Assembly (NCBI RefSeq): GCF_013141915.1
Contig: NZ_SROX01000014.1
Coordinates: 112,096-176,095, forward strand
DNA: 64,000 nucleotides
Direction: 5' to 3'
Origin: Cupriavidus necator
Lineage (GTDB): Bacteria > Pseudomonadota > Gammaproteobacteria > Burkholderiales > Burkholderiaceae
Shown: one piece after another, positions 18,303-25,678 of the stretch
Layout of the letters: each line of letters begins with the position of its first letter
Numbering within the stretch: position 1 is the first letter of the stretch
The notes under the pieces: model-generated
Told to the model about the DNA's origin: nothing
Seen by the model: the letters and a program-made list of their open reading frames with translations, nothing else
Databases searched by the model: none
Program-made: the position numbers and the translations under genes

Positions 18303-18332
18303 AAAAAGGGACAGCCGAAGCCGCCCCCTTGT
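18303..18332 (-). terminator. Intrinsic terminator of glnA with UUCG tetraloop
   Basis: On the minus strand a stem of about 10 bp, with G-U pairs, is closed by the very stable C(UUCG)G tetraloop and followed by TTTTTGC. It lies about 52 bp past the glnA stop and should separate glnA from the DUF4124-ntrB-ntrC genes, at least in part. Confidence 0.75.
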
Positions 18333-18383
18333 GGTGCAATTGTTGCCCGGTCACAACCTGCGTCATGGCCGGGCACGGGCCGC

Positions 18384-19799
18384 TTACAGCGAGTAGTACA
18401 TCTCGAACTCGACCGGGTGCGTGGTCATGCGGAAACGCGTGACTTCTTCCATCTTCAGTTCGATGTAGGCATCGATCATCGAATTGGAGAACACGCCGCC
18501 ACGGGTCAGGAACTCGCGGTCGTTGTCCAGATACTCGAGCGCCTGGTCCAGGCTCGAGCACACGGTCGGGATCTTGGCATCCTCTTCCGGCGGCAGGTCG
18601 TACAGGTTCTTGTCGGCGGCTTCGCCCGGGTGGATCTTGTTCATCACGCCATCCAGGCCGGCCATCAGCAGCGCCGAGAAGCCCAGGTACGGGTTCATCA
18701 GCGGATCCGGGAAGCGGGTCTCGATGCGGCGGCCCTTCGGGTTGGCCACATACGGGATACGGATCGAAGCCGAACGGTTGCGGGCCGAGTAAGCCAGCTT
18801 GACCGGAGCCTCGAAGCCCGGCACCAGGCGCTTGTACGAGTTCGTGCCCGGGTTGGTGATGGCGTTCAGCGCGCGGGCGTGCTTGATGATGCCGCCGATG
18901 TAGTACAGCGCGAATTCCGACAGGCCAGCGTAGCCGTTGCCAGCGAACAGGTTCTGGCCGTCCTTCCAGACCGACTGGTGCACGTGCATGCCCGAGCCGT
19001 TGTCGCCGACGATAGGCTTCGGCATGAAGGTGGCGGTCTTGCCGTAGGTGTGGGCCACGTTCTGGATCACGTACTTCTGCAGCTGGGTCCAGTCGGCGCG
19101 CTGCACCAGCGTGCTGAAGCGGGTGCCGATTTCGTTCTGGCCCTGGCCCGCCACTTCGTGGTGGTGGACTTCGACCGGAATGCCCAGCGATTCAAGGATC
19201 AGGCACATTTCCGAACGCATGTCCTGGAAGGTGTCGATCGGGGCGACCGGGAAGTAGCCGCCCTTCTTGCCCGGACGGTGGCCGCTGTTGCCGTGCTCGA
19301 ATTCCTTGGCCGACGACCACGGGGCTTCTTCGGAATGGATCTTGACGAAGCAGCCTTGCATGTCGACGTTCCAGGTCACGCCGTCGAAGATGAAGAACTC
19401 GGGTTCCGGACCGAAGAAGGCGGTGTCGCCCAGGCCGGTGCTCTTCAGGTAGGCTTCGGCGCGCTTGGCGATGGAACGCGGATCGCGGTCATAGCCCTTG
19501 CCGTCCGACGGCTCGATCACGTCGCACGACAGCACCAGCGTCGGCTCTTCGTAGAACGGGTCGATGTGAGCCGTGTTCGAATCCGGCATCAGCAGCATGT
19601 CGGAAGCTTCGATACCCTTCCAGCCGGCGATCGACGAGCCGTCGAAAGCGTGGCCGCTCTCGAACTTGTCTTCATCGAAGTGCGACACGGGCACGGACAC
19701 GTGTTGCTCCTTGCCTTTGGTATCGGTGAAGCGGAAATCGACGAACTTGACGTCGTTTTCCTTCACCAGCTTCATCACGTCTGCAACGCTGTGGGCCAT
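18384..19799 (-). CDS. glnA: Glutamine synthetase, type I
   Basis: ATP-dependent ligation of ammonia to glutamate, the main ammonium-assimilating step. It has 471 residues, the standard GSI length. Typical motifs are present: FDGSSIAGW, NGSGMHVH and the adenylylation-site segment KNLYDLPPE, so activity is probably controlled by adenylylation. The ATG at 19799 follows AGGAG. An upstream in-frame ATG at 19823 would add 8 residues and overlap the Shine-Dalgarno. A sigma54 promoter and two NtrC boxes lie upstream. Confidence 0.96.
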   Translation of the reverse strand: MAHSVADVMKLVKENDVKFVDFRFTDTKGKEQHVSVPVSHFDEDKFESGHAFDGSSIAGWKGIEASDMLLMPDSNTAHIDPFYEEPTLVLSCDVIEPSDGKGYDRDPRSIAKRAEAYLKSTGLGDTAFFGPEPEFFIFDGVTWNVDMQGCFVKIHSEEAPWSSAKEFEHGNSGHRPGKKGGYFPVAPIDTFQDMRSEMCLILESLGIPVEVHHHEVAGQGQNEIGTRFSTLVQRADWTQLQKYVIQNVAHTYGKTATFMPKPIVGDNGSGMHVHQSVWKDGQNLFAGNGYAGLSEFALYYIGGIIKHARALNAITNPGTNSYKRLVPGFEAPVKLAYSARNRSASIRIPYVANPKGRRIETRFPDPLMNPYLGFSALLMAGLDGVMNKIHPGEAADKNLYDLPPEEDAKIPTVCSSLDQALEYLDNDREFLTRGGVFSNSMIDAYIELKMEEVTRFRMTTHPVEFEMYYSL

Positions 19800-19918
19800 G
19801 CCAATCTCCTGGGTATTCGGCAAATGTCTGTGAAAGCCAATTCTCGGGACTGTCGCCAGCGGCGCCGCTGCATGTTGCCGCGCCTGTCTGGCCTCGCCGC
19901 GAAAGGACGTCGGATGTT

Positions 19919-19935
19919 AGCAGAAAGCATGCCAA
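19919..19935 (-). promoter_or_regulatory. Sigma54 (-24/-12) promoter of glnA
   Basis: The minus strand reads TTGGCATGCTTTCTGCT. It has the invariant GG (19933-19932) and GC (19921-19920) separated by exactly 10 bp, and differs from the TTGGCACGN4TTGCW consensus at few positions. Start of transcription is predicted near 19908. Confidence 0.75.
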
Positions 19936-20085
19936 CTGAACGCCCCACCACGACGCGGGCCCGAAAATTGTGCAACGTCGGCGAATCGCGCACCGTCCTG
20001 GTCGGCAGTAAAATCGCCTGACAGATTGCGGGCCGGATATGTGGCGCTCCCGCGACACGCCCCACTCGGGTAGCTTGCCTCAGGA

Positions 20086-20132
20086 AACACCATCATGGTG
20101 CAAACATCAAGTCAACGCACCGCATCAGTGCA
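20086..20132 (-). promoter_or_regulatory. Paired NtrC-binding boxes upstream of glnA
   Basis: Two dyads fit the NtrC consensus TGCACYN4TGGTGCA on the minus strand: TGCACTGATGCGGTGCG (20132-20116) and TGCACCATGATGGTGTT (20102-20086). Their centres are 30 bp apart, about three helical turns, so NtrC dimers would bind the same face. They lie about 185 and 215 bp upstream of the predicted start, a normal enhancer distance. Confidence 0.8.
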
Positions 20133-20281
20133 TTCGCACCAAAATCGGTCGTTATTCGCCCCTGGCGGCGCTCGCCGGGCGCTCCCGGCCTGCGCATCCA
20201 CCGCCCCGCAACCGCGGCGCTATAGAATAACGGGTTGCGGCCCCCGTGCCACGAATTCCACCCATTCAATTTGTCACGCCG

Positions 20282-20746
20282 ATGACCACCCGAGACGATC
20301 TCCTCCAGGCCGCCCGCCTGCGCCAGGAACAAAACCAGTTGCCGTATTTCGGCGCGCTGTCGCCGCAGGAAGCCTATGCCCTGCTGCAGAACGACCCTTC
20401 CGCCGTGCTGGTGGACGTGCGCACGCAGGCCGAACTGGACTGGGTTGGCGGCGTCGACGTGCCCGACGCGCAGTTCGCCCATGTCGAATGGATGTCCTAT
20501 CCAGGCGGCGCGCAGAACGCGCGCTTTATCGAAGAGTTGCGGGCGCGCGTGCCGTCCGACGTGCCGGTGCTGTTCCTGTGCCGCAGCGCGGCGCGCTCCA
20601 AGCACGCGGCACGGGTGGCCACCGAAGCCGGCTACCACTTTGCCATGGACGTGCTCGAAGGCTTTGAAGGCAACCGCGACGATCACCACCATCGCAAGAC
20701 TGTCGAGGGCTGGTGCGTGCGCGGCCTGCCGTGGCATGGCGCCTGA
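20282..20746 (+). CDS. Rhodanese-like sulfurtransferase
   Basis: A single-domain rhodanese of 154 residues with the active-site loop LCRSAARS, catalytic C100. It probably transfers sulfane sulfur, but the donor and acceptor are unknown. The ATG at 20282 is chosen because the rhodanese fold starts shortly after it. A GTG at 20246 would add 12 residues. A possible -10 (TAGAAT) lies at 20223-20228. The neighbouring genes give no hint of the pathway. Confidence 0.85.
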   Translation: MTTRDDLLQAARLRQEQNQLPYFGALSPQEAYALLQNDPSAVLVDVRTQAELDWVGGVDVPDAQFAHVEWMSYPGGAQNARFIEELRARVPSDVPVLFLCRSAARSKHAARVATEAGYHFAMDVLEGFEGNRDDHHHRKTVEGWCVRGLPWHGA

Positions 20747-20766
20747 TTGCGCACGGTCCTGAACGC

Positions 20767-20797
20767 AAAGGGGCGGCCAAGGCTGCCCCTTCTCTTT
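20767..20797. terminator. Terminator between the rhodanese and CinA-like genes
   Basis: An 11-bp stem with one G-T pair (20768-20778 with 20781-20791) is followed by TCTCTTTT on the plus strand and by TTTG on the minus strand. It mainly serves the rhodanese gene and perhaps the converging CinA-like gene. Confidence 0.75.
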
Positions 20798-20813
20798 TGG
20801 CCTGCCGGAACGC

Positions 20814-21632
20814 CTAAGCCGCCTGGCGCGGCGGCTGCTCCACGGTCTCGAACCCCATCGCCTGCACCCCTTCGAGCAGCATCGCATAAGCGGGCGCCAG
20901 CAGCTCGGCCGGGCCTTTGACGCCCAGGTCGATATGGCGGCGCGCGAAGCGGTCGCCGCGCTGCACGTCGCCGACCGACGGCAGGCTGAATACGCGGATG
21001 CCCGGATGCGCCGCCTCGACCTTCTCCATCAGCGGGGTCAGCGTCGACTCGGGCGCCTCGAACACGTAGAAGGCCCGCTCCTGTTGCTGCACCTGGTGGA
21101 ACAGGTGCGCATAGTCGTGGTCGAGCACCCACTCCATCATCGGCCACGCCATCACCGGGAAGCCCGGCATGAAATGATGGTGGCGGACCGAGAAACCGGG
21201 GATGCGGTTGTAGCTGTTCGGGATGATGCGCGCGCCCGCCGGGAATTCGCCCATCTTGAAGCGGTGCTGGTTCTCCGGCAGGGTCAGGTCACCCTTGACC
21301 GGGTCGCCGCCGGCGGTCTCGGCGATGCGCAGCGCGATCAGTTCGCGCGCCTCTGGGTGCAGCACCAGCGGCACGCCCAGCGCCGCGGCCGCGCACTGGC
21401 GCGTGTGGTCATCCGGCGTCGCGCCGATGCCGCCGGTGCAGAACACTACGTCAGGGCCGGCCAGCGTGCGCCGCAGCGTGGCGGTGATACGCGCGCGGTC
21501 ATCGCCGACGTACTCGGCCCAGTCCAGCGCCAGGCCGCGCGCGCCCAGCAGTTCGATGGTGCGGCGCAGGTGCTTGTCTTCGCGCCGCCCGGACAGAATC
21601 TCGTCGCCAATGACGATCAGGCCGAAACCCAT
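20814..21632 (-). CDS. CinA-like molybdopterin-binding domain protein
   Basis: A 272-residue protein made of the MoaB/CinA N-terminal domain. IGDEILSG and CTGGIGATPDDHT are characteristic. It lacks the C-terminal PncC/CinA nicotinamide-nucleotide deamidase domain. Stand-alone proteins like this are annotated as competence/damage-inducible CinA-like or molybdopterin-binding proteins, and their real substrate is unclear. It lies 12 bp after the EI24-type gene, probably in one transcript with it. Confidence 0.8.
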   Translation of the reverse strand: MGFGLIVIGDEILSGRREDKHLRRTIELLGARGLALDWAEYVGDDRARITATLRRTLAGPDVVFCTGGIGATPDDHTRQCAAAALGVPLVLHPEARELIALRIAETAGGDPVKGDLTLPENQHRFKMGEFPAGARIIPNSYNRIPGFSVRHHHFMPGFPVMAWPMMEWVLDHDYAHLFHQVQQQERAFYVFEAPESTLTPLMEKVEAAHPGIRVFSLPSVGDVQRGDRFARRHIDLGVKGPAELLAPAYAMLLEGVQAMGFETVEQPPRQAA

Positions 21633-21644
21633 GGTGCCCTCGCT

Positions 21645-22532
21645 TCAGGAATTTTCGATGCGGCGCACGTCGTGCGGCGCCAGGTCGATGACGTCGCCGC
21701 CCGACGACGGAGCGGCCGGCGGCTGGGCCGGCACGGCGGCGCGTTCGGCCCGCAGCTGCGCCAGCGCGCGCAGGCAGAAATGGCCGAACCACAGCGCCGA
21801 GAAAATAAAGATCAGCACATACAGCCACAGCGTGCCAGCCAGCACGAACGGAAACAGGAAGATCACCGCCGCCGACGACACCCACAGCAGCGTCGGCGCC
21901 GAGCCCAGCAGCCCCACGGCCACGCCGATCACCAGCAGCGGCGTGCGGTGGCGCCGCACCAGGGTCTTGCGCTCTTCGGCGCTGGCGTGGTCGGCAAGCG
22001 CGTCATAGGTCATCACGCGGTAGGTCAGCCAGCCCCACAGCACCGGCGGAATCAGCGCAAAGAACGGCGGAATCAGCCACAGCGGCAGCGTCACCAGCAC
22101 CAGCGCCAGGAACACCACGGTGCTGCCGAGCGAATGGAACACACTGCCCAGCACGCTGCCACCATGGGCCTTGGCCAGGTCCGGATAGCTGCGCTCCAGG
22201 TGGCGCACCACCGCCGGCACCGAGAACACGCCGATAAACATCAGCATCGAGGCAATCACCAGCGGAATTGCCAGCGCCGCCACGAACAGCGGCGCCACGA
22301 TGGTACGCATCGATTGCAGCCCGAACCAGTCGAGCGCGCTGTAGATCCAGCTGGTCAGGATCGAGGTTTCCAGGAAGCCGCGGGTGGCGCCCATGATGGG
22401 ATCCCAGCCCCACCAGAGCAGCCCGCCCCACAGCAGCGTGGCCAGGACGAAAGGCAGCACGGTCAGCATCAGCATGCGGGGATGCAGCTGGCTGACCAGC
22501 GCGCGGCCAAACGAGCGGAAGATATCGTTCAT
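21645..22532 (-). CDS. EI24/CysZ-like multi-pass membrane protein
   Basis: A 295-residue inner-membrane protein with about five or six hydrophobic stretches, including a conserved N-terminal part (RSFGRALVSQLHPRMLMLTVLP). It resembles the EI24 domain family that includes the sulfate permease CysZ. No cys genes lie nearby, so sulfate transport is only one possibility. The ATG at 22532 is used. An upstream ATG at 22625 would add 31 Pro/Arg-rich residues not typical of the family. Confidence 0.7.
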   Translation of the reverse strand: MNDIFRSFGRALVSQLHPRMLMLTVLPFVLATLLWGGLLWWGWDPIMGATRGFLETSILTSWIYSALDWFGLQSMRTIVAPLFVAALAIPLVIASMLMFIGVFSVPAVVRHLERSYPDLAKAHGGSVLGSVFHSLGSTVVFLALVLVTLPLWLIPPFFALIPPVLWGWLTYRVMTYDALADHASAEERKTLVRRHRTPLLVIGVAVGLLGSAPTLLWVSSAAVIFLFPFVLAGTLWLYVLIFIFSALWFGHFCLRALAQLRAERAAVPAQPPAAPSSGGDVIDLAPHDVRRIENS

Positions 22533-22682
22533 GCAGTCGAAGGGCAAAACAGGAAAGTCGCGGGGAGCCGGCGATGCCAGCGAGGTCACCGGCCGGCGGC
22601 AACCCGGAACACTAGCATACGCCACCCGCCAGCGCGGCGCGCCTGCGTCCGCCGGCGATGGAGGAAGGCCTCGGATTTCCGC

Positions 22683-23657
22683 TCAGCGCAGCCGCAGCAG
22701 CCGCTTGATGCCGTACCACTGCTGGGCCAGGAACCCCGTGCCGTAGTCTTGGCCCTTGCCCGCCGGCGGCGGCAGCTGGTCGCGAATGCCGGTCGGGTGG
22801 TAGGTCTCGCTGAAGACCGCGGTGCCGAACAGCATGTCCCACCAGGGGAAGATCACGCCGTAGTTGCAGCCGCCCAACTTTGCCGGCGCGCCCTCGGCTT
22901 CATGGCCGATACCCACCGCGTGGTGGGTGCGGTGGAAGCGCGGCGAGATCAGCAGCCGTTCGCCGATGGCGCCGAAGTGCAGCCGCAGGTTGGCATGCTG
23001 CAAGCTCTGCAGCAGCTGCGACAGCGCCACCAGCAGCACATACTGCGACGGCTCCACGCCCACGCCCAGCGCCACCAGCGCAAACACCAGGTCGCGCAGC
23101 ATGTCGTCGAGCAGGTGGTTGCGGTTGTCGCTCCACAGCGTCATCTGGCGCTGGCTGTGGTGCACCGCATGCAGGTGCCACCACCAGCGGAACGAGTGCG
23201 ACAGCCGGTGGTACCAGTAGTCGAGCAGGTCGAACAGCAGCAGATAGACAAAGAAGCTGACCAGCGGCACCGAGGTCACGCCCGGCCACCAGTCTTCCAC
23301 GTTGACGCGATGCCAGCCCATCAGCCGAAGGCGCCCTTCCAGGGCGTCGGTCAGCGGTTCCAGCAGGAAGAACATCGCCAGGCGGAACAGCCCGAGGCGG
23401 TGGATCACCGTGTAGAGGATATCGGTACGGACAGCGGCCCGGTCGGCGACGGCTTCGACCGGGCGCCACTTCTCCAGCGGTCCCAGGATCAGTGCCATCA
23501 CGGCGATCTGCACCAGTCCCACCAGCAGCCATTCGGTGCCGGTGAAGGCTTCCTCGGCATAGCGACCAAAGCCCAGGTCATAGACCACCGGCAGCACCAT
23601 GTCCTGGAACAGCGTGCCTTCGATCTGCCCGATCCAGGCGCTCAGCGTCTCCCACAT
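22683..23657 (-). CDS. Sterol desaturase / fatty acid hydroxylase-family membrane enzyme
   Basis: A di-iron membrane oxygenase of 324 residues. It has several hydrophobic segments and the three His clusters of the superfamily: YWYHRLSH (HX3H), WHLHAVHH (HX2HH) and FHRTHH (HX2HH). Members hydroxylate or desaturate lipids. The substrate here is unknown. Its ATG overlaps the stop of the upstream deacetylase gene by one base (TGATG), so the two proteins are probably made together. Confidence 0.85.
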   Translation of the reverse strand: MWETLSAWIGQIEGTLFQDMVLPVVYDLGFGRYAEEAFTGTEWLLVGLVQIAVMALILGPLEKWRPVEAVADRAAVRTDILYTVIHRLGLFRLAMFFLLEPLTDALEGRLRLMGWHRVNVEDWWPGVTSVPLVSFFVYLLLFDLLDYWYHRLSHSFRWWWHLHAVHHSQRQMTLWSDNRNHLLDDMLRDLVFALVALGVGVEPSQYVLLVALSQLLQSLQHANLRLHFGAIGERLLISPRFHRTHHAVGIGHEAEGAPAKLGGCNYGVIFPWWDMLFGTAVFSETYHPTGIRDQLPPPAGKGQDYGTGFLAQQWYGIKRLLRLR

Positions 23658-24511
23658 CAGCGTCCGCCCTCCTGTGGTCCGGTGGGCCGCGCGATCCAGT
23701 CGCGGTAGGCCGGGTGCTCGCGCAGCGTCGCAAAGCAGAAGCCCTTGCGCTCCAGGCCCGCGAGCAGCGGTTCGAGCACCGCCGGCGCCCACGGATCCTG
23801 GCGCGACCAGATGCCGAGGTGCGCCATGGCAATGTCGCCATCGCGCAGGCTGGCGAGCGCGCGTTGCAGCAGCACGGCATTGGGATAGCGCTCCGAAGAC
23901 AGCTCATCGCCCAGGAAGCCTGCCGGCGCCCAGCCGACATGCCGGAAGCCGCACTGCTCGGCCCATTGCAGCGTCTGCGGCGCGGTGCGCCCGCCCGGGG
24001 CGCGCCACAGCGGCATCATGTCGGCACCGGTTAGGCCGCGCAAGGCCTCGGCGCTGCGCCGCAATTCCTTGCAGAAGCCGGCCTGGTCCATGGCCACGTC
24101 CCGGCCCGCCTGCGCGCCGAACTGCGGCCGCATGGTGACCTGCCCGGCGCGCACGCTGCGCAGGTAGACATGATCGAAGGTATGGGTGCCGAAGACGTGG
24201 CCGTCGGCCACCAGCGACTTCCAGTACGGGGCCCACGACGGGTCGAGCGAACTGTCTTTCCGCACCGTCGGCTCGTTGGCCAGGAAGAAGGTGGCGCGGA
24301 TCTGGTGGCGTCGCAGGGTATCGGCGATCAGCTGTGCCTGGCTCATGCTGCCGGTGTCGAAGGTCAGGTAAAGCGTGCCGGCCTGGCATGCCTTGGCGCC
24401 CGGCCTGGCGGCGTCGGCTGCCTGCGGCGCACCCGGCACGATGCAGGCAAGCGCCAGCACGGCCAGCCAGCGGCCCAGCCGTACGTGCCGCGATGCCTTG
24501 ATCTGGTCCAT
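23657..24511 (-). CDS. Exported polysaccharide deacetylase (NodB/CE4 fold)
   Basis: A 284-residue secreted protein with an N-terminal signal peptide (hydrophobic core LAVLALACIVPGAPQAA). The CE4 motifs are recognisable: LTFDTG with catalytic base D52, HTFDH with metal ligands H110 and H114, RAP at 170-172 and AHLG with H231. The second Asp of the usual TFDDG, a metal ligand, is Thr53 here, so metal binding or activity may differ. Its neighbours are a lipid oxygenase and a beta-propeller protein, which points to cell-envelope modification, but the substrate is not known. Confidence 0.8.
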   Translation of the reverse strand: MDQIKASRHVRLGRWLAVLALACIVPGAPQAADAARPGAKACQAGTLYLTFDTGSMSQAQLIADTLRRHQIRATFFLANEPTVRKDSSLDPSWAPYWKSLVADGHVFGTHTFDHVYLRSVRAGQVTMRPQFGAQAGRDVAMDQAGFCKELRRSAEALRGLTGADMMPLWRAPGGRTAPQTLQWAEQCGFRHVGWAPAGFLGDELSSERYPNAVLLQRALASLRDGDIAMAHLGIWSRQDPWAPAVLEPLLAGLERKGFCFATLREHPAYRDWIARPTGPQEGGR

Positions 24512-24538
24512 GGTCCCTGGCCCTGCCTGACTTCCGTT

Positions 24539-25525
24539 TTAGTACAGCGGTGCGCGCGTGCGGAAATAGATGCCATGCGGCGAGCGCCCGACCCGCACGG
24601 TCTTGACCAGCTTGCGGCTGGCCACATCGACCAGCCCGACCGAACGCGCCCAGCGGAAGGTAACCCACAGGGTCTTGCCGTCGGCAGTCAGTTCCATGTC
24701 ATCCGGGCCCGGCGGCAAACCGGTGATGTCGCCGACCTTGCTCAGCGTCTGCTGGTCGATGATGCTGATGCTGCCGGTGACGCGGTTGCTGAGGAACAGG
24801 TGGCGCCGGTCGCCGACGGCGCGGAAGTTATGCGCGCCCTTGCCGGTCTGGATCTGCTTGACCACGGTGCGGGTGCGCCAGTCGATCACGGCCACGTAGT
24901 CGGCGCCGGTCATGCCGACCAGCAGGTATTTCTGGTCCGGCGTGACCCAGATCCCTGCCGGCGCCGAGCCGGTTTCCATGCGCCACATCACGTTCTGCGT
25001 GACCAGGTCGATGGCAGCAACTTCGTTGGAGTCCTGCAGCGTGACAAAGGCAATGCGGCTGTCGGCGGTAAATGCAATATGGCTGGGTGTCTTGGCCAGC
25101 GCAAACTGCTTGGCCAGCTTCAGGGCCTTGCCGTCCCAGCGGTACAGGTCGACGCGGTCGAGCCGGTTGCCGGTTGCGACAAACCACTTCTGGTCCGGCG
25201 AGAAGCCGATTTGATAAGGGTCGTCGACATTGGGCACGCGCTGCTGGACCTTGCCGGTAACCGGATCCAGGAACACGAGGTCGTTGCCGACCGCATTGGC
25301 AACGATCAGCGCTTTGTCGTCCGGCGTGGCGATCAGGTGGTGGGGCTCCTTGCCGATCGGGAAGGTTTCCAGCACCTTCTGCGTGTCCTTGTCGATCAGC
25401 GTGACGGTGGCATCACCCGAATTGAGGATCACCACCACTTCCGCCCAAGCCGGGGCCGCCATCAGGCCCAGCGCAAGCGCGCCCACCGTGATCCCACCAG
25501 CCACCAACCGCCGCAATGCGAACAT
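24539..25525 (-). CDS. Exported YVTN-type beta-propeller protein
   Basis: A 328-residue protein with a clear signal peptide ending near APAWA. Repeated blades follow with motifs such as DATVTLIDKDTQKV, NRVTGSISIIDQ and the final VGRSPHGIY. It belongs to the YncE/YVTN family of seven-bladed propellers, usually periplasmic. The ATG at 25525 gives the correct signal peptide. A far-upstream ATG at 25642 does not. It lies 27 bp before the deacetylase gene, so the three genes form a likely operon. Function is unknown. Confidence 0.78.
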   Translation of the reverse strand: MFALRRLVAGGITVGALALGLMAAPAWAEVVVILNSGDATVTLIDKDTQKVLETFPIGKEPHHLIATPDDKALIVANAVGNDLVFLDPVTGKVQQRVPNVDDPYQIGFSPDQKWFVATGNRLDRVDLYRWDGKALKLAKQFALAKTPSHIAFTADSRIAFVTLQDSNEVAAIDLVTQNVMWRMETGSAPAGIWVTPDQKYLLVGMTGADYVAVIDWRTRTVVKQIQTGKGAHNFRAVGDRRHLFLSNRVTGSISIIDQQTLSKVGDITGLPPGPDDMELTADGKTLWVTFRWARSVGLVDVASRKLVKTVRVGRSPHGIYFRTRAPLY

Positions 25526-25678
25526 AAGACCCGCTACAAGAAGAACTGAATCGGCGATTCTAACGTTTTGGCGGTGGATTCCGCTGACGTCTCCGCTGAC
25601 GGCGGACAAGAATTTAGCAGATCGTTGCGCCGGTACGACCATTGCGCAACCATTTGCTGCCGTAGCCGCGCGCGAACC

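Larger units (their letters stand above)
19800..20281 (-). other. glnA control region (482 bp between glnA and the rhodanese gene)
   Basis: This intergenic stretch has no credible gene. It contains, from left to right, the glnA leader of about 109 nt, a sigma54 promoter, two NtrC-type boxes, and near its right end a TAGAAT hexamer (20223-20228) that may serve the rhodanese gene on the plus strand. Confidence 0.7.

Noticed and set aside
20934..23708. A 924-codon plus-strand open frame across several minus-strand genes
   Set aside because: It is antisense to the CinA-like, EI24-type and desaturase genes and is extremely rich in Gln/His/Arg, as expected of a GC shadow frame.
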